From: an uncultured Lachnospiraceae bacterium
GTDB taxonomy: Bacteria; Bacillota; Clostridia; Lachnospirales; Lachnospiraceae
Direction of reading: 5' to 3'
NCBI GenBank assembly: GCA_905236925.1
Contig: CAJOQS010000054.1
Location: 1-8,576, forward strand
Length of the DNA: 8,576 nt
The notes under the pieces are model-generated. The model worked only from the letters and a program-made list of their open reading frames with translations, did not search any database and was not told the DNA's origin. Shown here in pieces: positions 1-7,060 of the stretch. Every line of letters begins with the position of its first letter. Within the stretch, counting starts at the first letter, position 1. Made by a program: the position numbers and the translations under genes.

Positions 1-1752
1 CCGACAGGCGTTTTCGTTACAGCCGACGGAACGGTATACATAGCCGATAACGGAGCCAAGGCGGTCCATAAGTACGGAGCGGGGCTCGAGTATATCGAAA
101 GCTTCGAAAGACCCGACGCGCCGTCGTTCGCCGATACGAATTTCGCACCCCTGAAGGTTGCTGTAGATAACGCGGGCAATATGTTCATTGTCAGCGAAGG
201 CGTATACAACGGCATCATCCAGCTCGCGAGGACCGGTGAATTCCTCGGCTACTTTGCGGTTAACAAGACGATGCTGTCATTCTCCCAGATACTTCAGAAG
301 ATCCTCTTTACCAGGGAACAGCTCAGCAATATGACAGCCACTGTTCCCACGACCTTCTCAAACGTGTTCGTTGATCCCGAAGGCATCGTTTATTCGACGA
401 GCATGGGTACCGAGGAGAATTCGCTTCAGAAGCACAACACCTCGGGCGGAAACATGTTCAAGGAGGGCATTGTCGGCTGGAACGACATGACCGATGTGAC
501 TGTCGACAGAAACGGCATCATATATGTTTCCTGCCAGCGAGGCTATATTGAGATATATTCGAAAACCGGTGAATTCATTTTCGAATTCGGTTCAAATGTG
601 ACAAATACTGATATCGCCGGGCTTTTTGCATCGCTTCCCTCGGTGGCCGTCGACAGCAGAGGCTACATCTGGACGGCGGACGGAGACAAAGGCTATCTCC
701 AGTCCTTCAGACCTACCGACTATGCGAGGATGATATATGATGCGATGTCGCTGTACGAAAAAGGTCTGTACGAGGAAAGCCTTGATGCGTGGACCGAGGT
801 TTTAAGGCTCAATCAGATGTCGATGCTCGCACACAACGGAGTGGGCAAGGCACTGTTCCACGCGCAGCGCTACGAGGAAAGCCTTGAGCATTTCGAAGTG
901 GCGGAGAACAGATCCTTCTTCTCGGAGGCATTCTGGGAGGTAAGAAACGTTGTTCTGCAAAAGGTCCTTCCATATGTTTTTCTTGCGCTGGTCGCCCTGA
1001 TCATCATAACGGCTGTGATCAAAAGGGCGGACAAACGCGGAAGGATCAAAGCGGCAAAAACGGCCGCTGCGAACAGGCTGCTCGATATGCCGGTCCTCGG
1101 AGATGTGCTCTACATGTTCCGTGTCGCGAGACATCCCAATGACCGATACTACGACATCCGTGTGGGCAATGTGCAGTATCACACCCGGACCAAGGGTGAA
1201 GGACACGGCAGGGCGACGGTCATCGGTGCCACGGTGATCTACATCATCGCCTTCATCACCTACATGATATACAAGACGCAGAAGTGCTTTATCTACCAGT
1301 ACGTTGCGGTTGAGGACATGGACATCGGCGGGACCGTTGCAGGCTTCTTTGTACTGATCGGACTCTTTATCCTCTGCAACTGGCTCGTGACCTCGATCAA
1401 CGACGGCGACGGTTCGTTAAAGACCGTATACATGCTGCCCGCATACGCTGCGGCACCGATGATCATCGGAATGCTCATGATCGTGATCCTCAGCTACGCG
1501 ATGACCTACAACGAGAGCTTCATCCTGACGCTCATTCTGGTTGTCAGCGTGATATGGAGCGTTGCGTGTCTGTTCTGCGGACTCATGAACGTGCACGACT
1601 ACAGCTTCAAGGAGACCGTCAAGAGCTTTGTGATGACTTTCTTCTTCATGCTCGTGGCAGTAGTCATCGCACTTATCGTAACCATTATGTTTGAACAGCT
1701 GCTGAACTTTATCATTTCAGTCGGAAGGGAGCTGGTGCTGAATGTCATCTGA
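1..1752 (+). CDS. NHL-like beta-propeller / TPR / YIP1-type membrane protein, 5' end missing
   Basis: The reading frame is open from base 1, so the gene begins upstream; the ATG at 181 is internal, because propeller sequence (VFVTADGTVYIADNG) precedes it. About five NHL-like blades are visible (nt 10-120, 147-270, 355-460, 478-595, 619-720), each with a 'V.VD..G.IY' strand pattern. Two tetratricopeptide repeats follow (nt 721-924), then a first membrane helix (nt 964-1020), a basic cytoplasmic stretch, and about five more hydrophobic segments (around nt 1210-1275, 1321-1400, 1429-1509, 1516-1590, 1624-1720) resembling the YIP1 family. By the positive-inside rule the propeller and TPRs should lie outside the cell and the basic loop inside. 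The end overlaps the next gene by 11 bases. I remember such proteins beside DUF5696 proteins and sugar ABC permeases in Firmicutes, but their function is not established. A sensing, scaffolding or transport-accessory role is inference. The signal region is outside the window. Confidence 0.8.
   Translation, partial: PTGVFVTADGTVYIADNGAKAVHKYGAGLEYIESFERPDAPSFADTNFAPLKVAVDNAGNMFIVSEGVYNGIIQLARTGEFLGYFAVNKTMLSFSQILQKILFTREQLSNMTATVPTTFSNVFVDPEGIVYSTSMGTEENSLQKHNTSGGNMFKEGIVGWNDMTDVTVDRNGIIYVSCQRGYIEIYSKTGEFIFEFGSNVTNTDIAGLFASLPSVAVDSRGYIWTADGDKGYLQSFRPTDYARMIYDAMSLYEKGLYEESLDAWTEVLRLNQMSMLAHNGVGKALFHAQRYEESLEHFEVAENRSFFSEAFWEVRNVVLQKVLPYVFLALVALIIITAVIKRADKRGRIKAAKTAAANRLLDMPVLGDVLYMFRVARHPNDRYYDIRVGNVQYHTRTKGEGHGRATVIGATVIYIIAFITYMIYKTQKCFIYQYVAVEDMDIGGTVAGFFVLIGLFILCNWLVTSINDGDGSLKTVYMLPAYAAAPMIIGMLMIVILSYAMTYNESFILTLILVVSVIWSVACLFCGLMNVHDYSFKETVKSFVMTFFFMLVAVVIALIVTIMFEQLLNFIISVGRELVLNVI
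721..924 (+). repeat. Two tandem TPR units, 34-codon period
   Basis: Two adjacent 34-residue units lie between the propeller and the first membrane helix. The same 17-base string, tacgaggaaagccttga, occurs at 769-785 and 871-887, exactly 102 bases (34 codons) apart, encoding YEESL at the equivalent TPR position both times. The second unit has the typical small residue at position 8 (G), an aromatic at 24 (F) and A at 27; the first is more diverged. TPRs usually bind proteins or peptides, so this part may contact a partner outside the membrane (inference). Confidence 0.75.
1723..1731 (+). promoter_or_regulatory. Ribosome binding site for the DUF5696-like gene
   Basis: The purine run GGAAGGGAG lies inside the end of the upstream membrane-protein gene, ten bases before the ATG at 1742. 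It supports that start and, with the 11-base overlap, suggests translational coupling of the two genes. Confidence 0.6.
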
Positions 1753-4147
1753 GAAAAAAAGAGGCCGTATCGCAGCGCGCGTGACCGCTCTGATGATGCT
1801 CACCGTGCTTCTGGCTTCTGCCACCGGGAGCTATGCCTACATTGATACGGGACGCGACACGAGACCCGCGCCCGCAGCGGTTGAATACACTCTTGAAGAT
1901 ACGTCTTCCTTCGTGCTCCTTCACGAGACTGGGACTATGAAGTATTACTTCCGCGACGACCGTGACATTATCGCAGCGGTCGACAAAAGGTCGGGCTACA
2001 CATGGAAGACCGGTATAGATGTTCCGTTTTCGAAGGAGCTGAAAAAGAACATTTCCGCGGCTAAAACGGAAGAGGAGATCACCGCGGCTTCAGAGCCCAA
2101 AGAGAAGAACCTCAACACGACCTATATCGGAATAGCGAATTCACTTGTGACGGTCGAATACAGCGAGCAGGAGACAACAAAGTATGTTTCCTCGGCCTCC
2201 GAGACCGGCGCTTCATCGAAGCTTTCGGGAGTTGAAGGCGATCCTTCCAAATGGAGGCTTGATGTTTCCTTCGAGGAGATCGACCTTGCGCTTTCGGTAT
2301 ACATTACCTTTGGTGAGGATACGATCGGCTATGATGTTCCGTTCTCGGAAATGAGCGGAAGCGGAATGAAGGCGATCACAGCGGTCATCCTCACACCGTT
2401 TCTCGGCGCGAGTGGCGGTGAGGCCGAGTTCTACGATCCCGAAACCGGAAAATACGGCGACGCGCAGCCCAAGTACATGGTTCCCGGCTATGTTCTTGTT
2501 CCGGACGGCAGCGGTTCGCTGATAAGGTTCAGGGACAACAGCGTGGCATTTACCGCTTATGTCGGAGATGTCTACGGATCGGATCCCTCGACCGAGACCT
2601 ACTATTACAACGAAGTGAACGACGCTGTTCCGGTAAAATCGCCCGTTATGCCGGTATACGGCATTGCGCACGGCGACGGGCAGGCAGCCTTTGTCGCATG
2701 GGCGGAAAAAGGCGCCGAATACATGGAGATAGTGGTCAATCCCGAGGAAACAAAGAAGGTAAAGTACACCTGGGCATACCCCAGATTCGAATACAACCTT
2801 ACCTACTATCAGGTTTACAACAATGCGGGTTCGGGGTACTTCACACTGATGGAGGAACCCAACAGCTTTGATATCTCGATGACCTACCGCTTCCTTTCCG
2901 GAAACGGAGAAAAAGGCCACAAGGCGGATTACACGGGCATGGCCCTTGCCTACCGTGAGCATCTGATCGATGAAGGAGTCCTTTCCGAAATAGCAGAGGC
3001 TGAGGGCGATATCCCGATGAGAGTCGATTTCCTGATGTCGGATGTGAAGAAGAGCGTGGTCGGAACCGAGCAGGTAGTGACCACCGATACTGACGGCGTA
3101 AGGGAGATACTGAACGACCTGACCGCGCGGGGAATCGAAAATGTTAATTCGGGTCTGATCGGATGGCAGAAGAAGGCTGAAACGCTTGCGAAGCCCGGCG
3201 ATTATCGTTTTACATCCAAGGTCGGGAGCAAATCTGACTTCAAGGAGCTTATAAGTGAATTTGCGGACAAGGGCATTGATATTTCCTATTCACGCGATTT
3301 TGTAACGATCAACAGGAAGATGCTCAGCTACTATACGAATTCCGCAAAGCATGTCAACACCTGGTATATGGCCGTCGATCAGTCGGTTCTGTACCCCGCC
3401 AACTGCCCGATCCAGGAAACGGGCTATGCGCTTCCTGAAAAGACTGCGGAGTGGATCGGAAAGATCGCATCGAAGGCATCCGATTACAGCGGATCCCTCA
3501 CGATCACCGGAGCATCGAACGTGCTGACCGGAAGCTATGACCGCTACGGCGTCGTAACATCGCTTACCGATGCGGAGAAGCTGATCAGGGATGCTGTCGC
3601 AGATGCTTCGGACAGTATGAAGATTAATCTCGAGAATCCCAATCAGTACCTTTGGGAGTATGCAGACAGGTATCTTCAGGCACCGGTGGGAACCAGCCAG
3701 TATGTATTTGAAACGGACTCGGTGCCCTTCCTTCAGATGGTGCTCCACGGCACGATGGAGGTATACGGACCCTATTCGAATTTCTCGTTCTATACGGATT
3801 CGGATATCCTGAGGATGATCGATTACAATATCTCCCCATCCTTCATTTTCACGAAGGAGCCCTCGTATCTTCTTTCGGATACAGTGTCTTCGGATATGTA
3901 CTCGACGGAATACGAGCAGTACAAGAAACTTGCGGAAAAGGTATACAACAGTGTCAACGATGTGCTTTCACAGGTCCGCGGCTTCGAATGGACCGGAAGG
4001 GCAGTACTTGAGAGCGGCGTTATCGTCAATACCTATCAGAAGGGCGAGAGCCGCAGGAATGTTTACATCAATTATACGGACAAGGCCGTAAGCACTCCCG
4101 CGGGGATGCTGCCGGCGCTCGGAACTCTTGTTGCCGAAGCAAAGTGA
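1742..4147 (+). CDS. Secreted DUF5696-like protein, possible glycoside-hydrolase fold
   Basis: This 801-residue protein has a Sec signal peptide: a basic start (KKRGRIAAR), a hydrophobic core at residues 14-29 and a likely cut after SYA (A32/Y33). No lipobox cysteine, sortase motif or C-terminal membrane helix is seen. Residues 45-410 are rich in beta-strand pattern and contain a PDGSGSLIRF motif. From about residue 424 strand-helix units alternate: IPMRVDFLM, SGLIGW (470-475), ISYSRDF (D519), NLENPNQY (E631) and VPFLQMVLHG (661-670). A short beta-rich tail follows (NVYINYTDKAV). A beta-domain, a barrel and a C-terminal beta-domain together resemble retaining glycoside hydrolases, but I cannot assign a family or catalytic residues. 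Overall it matches my memory of DUF5696 proteins, which sit next to YIP1-type proteins and sugar permeases. Its start overlaps the upstream gene, and the importer genes follow after 16 bases. It could be a glycosidase or a glycan-binding partner of the importer. Confidence 0.75.
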   Translation: MSSEKKRGRIAARVTALMMLTVLLASATGSYAYIDTGRDTRPAPAAVEYTLEDTSSFVLLHETGTMKYYFRDDRDIIAAVDKRSGYTWKTGIDVPFSKELKKNISAAKTEEEITAASEPKEKNLNTTYIGIANSLVTVEYSEQETTKYVSSASETGASSKLSGVEGDPSKWRLDVSFEEIDLALSVYITFGEDTIGYDVPFSEMSGSGMKAITAVILTPFLGASGGEAEFYDPETGKYGDAQPKYMVPGYVLVPDGSGSLIRFRDNSVAFTAYVGDVYGSDPSTETYYYNEVNDAVPVKSPVMPVYGIAHGDGQAAFVAWAEKGAEYMEIVVNPEETKKVKYTWAYPRFEYNLTYYQVYNNAGSGYFTLMEEPNSFDISMTYRFLSGNGEKGHKADYTGMALAYREHLIDEGVLSEIAEAEGDIPMRVDFLMSDVKKSVVGTEQVVTTDTDGVREILNDLTARGIENVNSGLIGWQKKAETLAKPGDYRFTSKVGSKSDFKELISEFADKGIDISYSRDFVTINRKMLSYYTNSAKHVNTWYMAVDQSVLYPANCPIQETGYALPEKTAEWIGKIASKASDYSGSLTITGASNVLTGSYDRYGVVTSLTDAEKLIRDAVADASDSMKINLENPNQYLWEYADRYLQAPVGTSQYVFETDSVPFLQMVLHGTMEVYGPYSNFSFYTDSDILRMIDYNISPSFIFTKEPSYLLSDTVSSDMYSTEYEQYKKLAEKVYNSVNDVLSQVRGFEWTGRAVLESGVIVNTYQKGESRRNVYINYTDKAVSTPAGMLPALGTLVAEAK

Positions 4148-4150
4148 GTT

Positions 4151-4158
4151 AAAGGAGA
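4151..4158 (+). promoter_or_regulatory. Ribosome binding site fixing the first permease start
   Basis: AAAGGAGA lies five bases before the ATG at 4164. It decides in favour of this start over an in-frame TTG at 4128, which would overlap the preceding gene and add twelve residues of non-membrane sequence (LPKQSELKENS) translated from the binding site itself. Confidence 0.8.
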
Positions 4159-4163
4159 ATTCC

Positions 4164-5051
4164 ATGAAAAGGAAGATGAAGACATGGAAACAGAGGCAGA
4201 ACAGAAGCGGTTACATGTTCATGCTGCCCTGGATAATAGGCTTTGCGGTGTTCACCGCATTCCCTTTCATAGCGACTGTCGCGCTAAGCTTCACGAACGT
4301 CAGCTCGACGATACTCGGCTACGAGATAAGCTGGGCGGGCATTGAGAACTATATCACGGCATTTTTCAAAAATGTCGAGTTCGTGCCTGCTCTGGGCGGA
4401 TACCTGAAAATGGTGATCCCCTACACCTTCGTTATTGTGGTCGTATCGTTCATCATCGCCTATATTCTCGAGCATATAGTGAAGCTCAAGGGCTTTTTCA
4501 GAACGATCTACTTCCTGCCGGTCATCATCATGTCCGGCCCGGTAATGGCAAAGCTCCTTGATACGAAGGTCAGCGACATGCAGCTTTTTGCGGGGCAGAG
4601 CTATTCGGATATCTTCATAATCCAGATGATAGCCAGCTATTCTAGAAAAGCGGCAGTGCTCATGACGGATGTATTCGAGCAGCTTTCAACGATCCTGTGG
4701 TTTACCGGAATCCCGATCGTTCTGTTCATCAACGGACTACAGAAGATCAATCCGAGCCTTTACGAGGCGGCAAAGATCGATTCGGCAAACAGCTGGCAGA
4801 TACTCTGGAAGATAACGCTTCCGATCATCAGACCGATCGCTCTGGTCATCACTATATTCACGATCGCCCAGCTCGGTATGTACGATATCAATCCGGTGTA
4901 CTCGCTGATCGTGACATATATGGGAAATACGAGCGGAGGACTCGGCTTCGCGGCCACCTACGCATGGGTATACACGATCATAGTTCTTCTGTTGATGGGA
5001 GCCGCGTTCCTGCTGTTCAGGGAGCGTAAGAGCAAAGTGAAGCATTATTGA
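4164..5051 (+). CDS. Carbohydrate ABC importer permease, MalF/UgpA/LacF class
   Basis: This 295-residue protein is the usual size for a single-domain sugar permease of this class. A basic N-terminus leads into a first helix beginning with the family's typical YMFMLPWIIGFAVFTAFP (residues 17-34). Further helices lie near 85-106, 113-130, 175-192, 222-240 and 266-286. The cytoplasmic EAA loop, which docks the ATPase, is at residues 201-220 (EAAKID ... ITLP). The loop has serine (S207) where the motif normally has glycine (EAAxxDGA), a noticeable deviation in a conserved spot. It should pair with the next gene product as the channel heterodimer and import oligosaccharides; a beta-1,3-gluco-oligosaccharide cargo is inferred from the downstream enzymes. 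The binding protein and ATPase are not in the window. Confidence 0.92.
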   Translation: MKRKMKTWKQRQNRSGYMFMLPWIIGFAVFTAFPFIATVALSFTNVSSTILGYEISWAGIENYITAFFKNVEFVPALGGYLKMVIPYTFVIVVVSFIIAYILEHIVKLKGFFRTIYFLPVIIMSGPVMAKLLDTKVSDMQLFAGQSYSDIFIIQMIASYSRKAAVLMTDVFEQLSTILWFTGIPIVLFINGLQKINPSLYEAAKIDSANSWQILWKITLPIIRPIALVITIFTIAQLGMYDINPVYSLIVTYMGNTSGGLGFAATYAWVYTIIVLLLMGAAFLLFRERKSKVKHY

Positions 5052-5085
5052 GCATCAGTGCAAATATACAATATCGGAGATTCTT

Positions 5086-5979
5086 ATGAAGAAGCTGCAT
5101 TTGACTAAGAAAATTCTATTCTACTTCATTCTGGTCTGCGTCAGTTTTGTATTTCTGGAGCCGATCTTCAGGATCATTTCGAAGACCTTTATGACAAGCG
5201 AGGATATCATAGACCCGATGGTCGACTGGGTTCCGAGAAGCCTGTCGCTTAACAACCTGCAGGTTGCCGTGAAGGTTCTGAAGCTCGGGGAGACCCTGAA
5301 GAATTCGATTCTGTTCTCGGGTGTGCTTGCAATAGCCCAGACCTTCTGCGCTGCGCTTACCGGCTTTGCACTTTCGAGATATGACTTTTCGGGAAAGAAG
5401 TTCTGGTTTGTCATGATCCTGCTGTGCTTCGTGGTTCCGACCTCGGTGCTTATGGTTCCGCGCCTGATGATGTTTGTTACCGTGCAGGAAAAGATAAATT
5501 ATACACTGATAGGAACGCCGATACCCCAGGTGCTTATGGCACTCCTCGGACAGGGCGTCAATTCAACGATCCTGATCCTGATCTTCCAGAATTTCTTCAA
5601 CCTGATACCCAAGTCGCTCGACGAAGCGGCGATGATAGACGGAGCCGGATCGTTCAGGGTGTTCTGGCATATCGGGATGAGGCTGAGCTTCAGCACGGTG
5701 CTTGTCGTATTCCTCTTCGCGTTCGTATGGAACTGGAACGAGACCTATGTGACGGGAACACTGCTCAGAAGCGGATTACAGCTTCTTCCTTCGAAGCTCT
5801 CGCTCTTTGACAGCGAATTCGAGAGCGCGGTATCAAGCTCCGGAAGCGCGTTCAAGCTGAACGAAGCGTACAAGATGGCAGCCACGTTTATCTCGATAGC
5901 TCCGCTGCTGCTCCTGTATACCTTTGTACAGAAGAAGTTCATAGAGGGAATTGAGAACACGGGTATTACCGGTGAATAA
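5086..5979 (+). CDS. Carbohydrate ABC importer permease, MalG/UgpE class
   Basis: This 297-residue protein is the partner of the preceding permease. An N-terminal helix (about residues 10-31) is followed by the outer loop, then GFALSRYDFSGKK (93-105), which is characteristic of the MalG-type second permease. The EAA loop is intact (EAAMIDGAGSF, residues 180-190, with G186), followed by the VFLFAFVWNWNE helix typical of the class. The last helix is near 265-283 and the tail is short and cytoplasmic. CGGAGA at 5075-5080 stands five bases before the ATG. The 34-base gap to the upstream permease shows no hairpin, so the two are probably on one transcript. Sugar identity cannot be read from the protein; the neighbours suggest beta-1,3-gluco-oligosaccharides. 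Confidence 0.93.
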   Translation: MKKLHLTKKILFYFILVCVSFVFLEPIFRIISKTFMTSEDIIDPMVDWVPRSLSLNNLQVAVKVLKLGETLKNSILFSGVLAIAQTFCAALTGFALSRYDFSGKKFWFVMILLCFVVPTSVLMVPRLMMFVTVQEKINYTLIGTPIPQVLMALLGQGVNSTILILIFQNFFNLIPKSLDEAAMIDGAGSFRVFWHIGMRLSFSTVLVVFLFAFVWNWNETYVTGTLLRSGLQLLPSKLSLFDSEFESAVSSSGSAFKLNEAYKMAATFISIAPLLLLYTFVQKKFIEGIENTGITGE

Positions 5980-5992
5980 AAAGCAACGATTC

Positions 5993-6000
5993 GGAGGAGA
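5993..6000 (+). promoter_or_regulatory. Ribosome binding site fixing the GH16 start
   Basis: GGAGGAGA stands seven bases before the ATG at 6008. It rules out an in-frame TTG at 5951 inside the permease gene, and the chosen start places the basic n-region and hydrophobic core of a lipoprotein signal at the very N-terminus. Confidence 0.85.
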
Positions 6001-6007
6001 ACAGCAG

Positions 6008-7060
6008 ATGAAAAGGACGGTAAAGAGGCCGCTCTGCCTTATTCTGGTCCTGGTTATGCTTATAACGGCGGCCTGCTCGCGCAGTGACGCGAACGGCACA
6101 GCGGTATCGGACACACAGCGCGGAGACAGGCCCGAAAGCGGAACCAACAGCAGTGAGGATAAGGATATGAACGGAAGTGACAATTCAAAATATCGTGTGG
6201 GCAGCGAGGTTTCGGATGCCTATGTTGATCCTTCGACGATAGTTACGGTGCCTGAGGACCAGATAAAGGCCAAGGGCTATTCATACGACTATGATTCGCT
6301 GACCTACGAACTCGTTTGGGCCGATGAGTTTGATTATGAAGGCAGACCCGATGAGTTGAAGTGGGATTACGACACCGGCGCAAGCGGCTGGGGCAACCAC
6401 GAGCTGCAGTACTACACCCGCGGTGACAATGCGGAGGTTCACGACGGCCTGCTTACCCTGACAGCCAGAAAGGAACAGAAGGAGGGCGCCGGGTATACCT
6501 CCACTAGACTGGTCTCGAGAGGCAAGGGCGACTGGCTTTACGGCAAATTTGAGATCAGGGCGAAGCTCCCCTACGGCAAGGGAACATGGCCCGCGATCTG
6601 GATGCTCTCCACCGACTGGAAATACGGAAGCTGGCCCGATTCCGGCGAGATCGACATCATGGAGCACGTTGGCTATGACCAGGATGTGATCCATTATTCC
6701 ATACATACACTCAGCTACTACCATTCGATCGGAACACAGAAAACTGCCACATCGAAGGTGGAAAAGGTCAGTGAGGAATTCCATGTTTACGGACTGGAGT
6801 GGCTTCCTGACAAGATGATATTCACGGTGGACGGCGAGGTGACTTTTACCTACGATCCGCTGAAGTACAAGAGCACTCCGACTTACAAGGAATGGCCCTT
6901 CGACAAGCGCTTCCATCTGCTCCTGAACATCGCTGTAGGCGGTGACTGGGGAGGACAGAAGGGCGTCGACGAAGATATCTGGCCCCAGACCATGGAAGTC
7001 GATTACGTTAGAGTATATCAGAGTCCCGAGATCAGGGCTCTGACAGGAGGACAGCAGTGA
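6008..7060 (+). CDS. GH16 endo-beta-1,3-glucanase (laminarinase type), lipoprotein
   Basis: This 350-residue protein begins with a lipoprotein signal: basic residues, a hydrophobic stretch at 9-19, and lipobox TAAC with C23 as the lipidated residue. A polar S/D/N/G-rich linker (about 24-75) is probably a spacer that holds the enzyme off the membrane. The single catalytic domain spans about 98-342. It opens with ELVWADEFDYEG and WGNHELQYYT, carries the active-site strand GEIDIMEHVG (nucleophile E214, D216, acid/base E219) and ends with LLLNIAVGGDWGG and MEVDYVRVYQ. The ExDxxE form, with the extra residue, is that of beta-bulge GH16 laminarinases rather than the ExDxE of lichenases. It should cut internal beta-1,3 (possibly mixed 1,3/1,4) glucan bonds at the cell surface. 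No carbohydrate-binding module is visible. Its stop overlaps the phosphorylase start by 4 bases, tying outside cutting to inside phosphorolysis. Exact substrate preference is not readable. Confidence 0.93.
   Translation: MKRTVKRPLCLILVLVMLITAACSRSDANGTAVSDTQRGDRPESGTNSSEDKDMNGSDNSKYRVGSEVSDAYVDPSTIVTVPEDQIKAKGYSYDYDSLTYELVWADEFDYEGRPDELKWDYDTGASGWGNHELQYYTRGDNAEVHDGLLTLTARKEQKEGAGYTSTRLVSRGKGDWLYGKFEIRAKLPYGKGTWPAIWMLSTDWKYGSWPDSGEIDIMEHVGYDQDVIHYSIHTLSYYHSIGTQKTATSKVEKVSEEFHVYGLEWLPDKMIFTVDGEVTFTYDPLKYKSTPTYKEWPFDKRFHLLLNIAVGGDWGGQKGVDEDIWPQTMEVDYVRVYQSPEIRALTGGQQ
7045..7050 (+). promoter_or_regulatory. Ribosome binding site for the GTG-started phosphorylase
   Basis: A perfect AGGAGG lies six bases before the GTG at 7057, inside the last codons of the GH16 gene. 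It is the strongest such site in the window and supports a GTG start overlapping the GH16 stop as GTGA. Confidence 0.85.

Noticed and set aside
181..183. ATG at 181 as the true start of the membrane protein
   Set aside because: The same frame is open to base 1 and encodes a clear propeller blade before it, so this methionine is internal.
2213..2962. A 249-codon open frame on the - strand
   Set aside because: It is antisense to the DUF5696-like gene, with low-quality, histidine- and arginine-rich translation and no family resemblance.
4128..4163. Upstream TTG start for the first permease
   Set aside because: It would translate through the AAAGGAGA ribosome binding site and overlap the preceding gene; the ATG at 4164 has ideal spacing.
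5052..5085. Possible promoter or terminator between the two permeases
   Set aside because: The 34-base gap has no hairpin with a T run and no convincing -35/-10 pair; only a ribosome binding site is visible.
5951..6007. Upstream TTG start for the GH16 gene
   Set aside because: It would put 19 extra residues ahead of a clear lipoprotein signal peptide and translate through the GGAGGAGA site.
6281..6916. A 211-codon open frame on the - strand
   Set aside because: It is antisense to the GH16 catalytic domain, whose + strand reading has intact active-site motifs.
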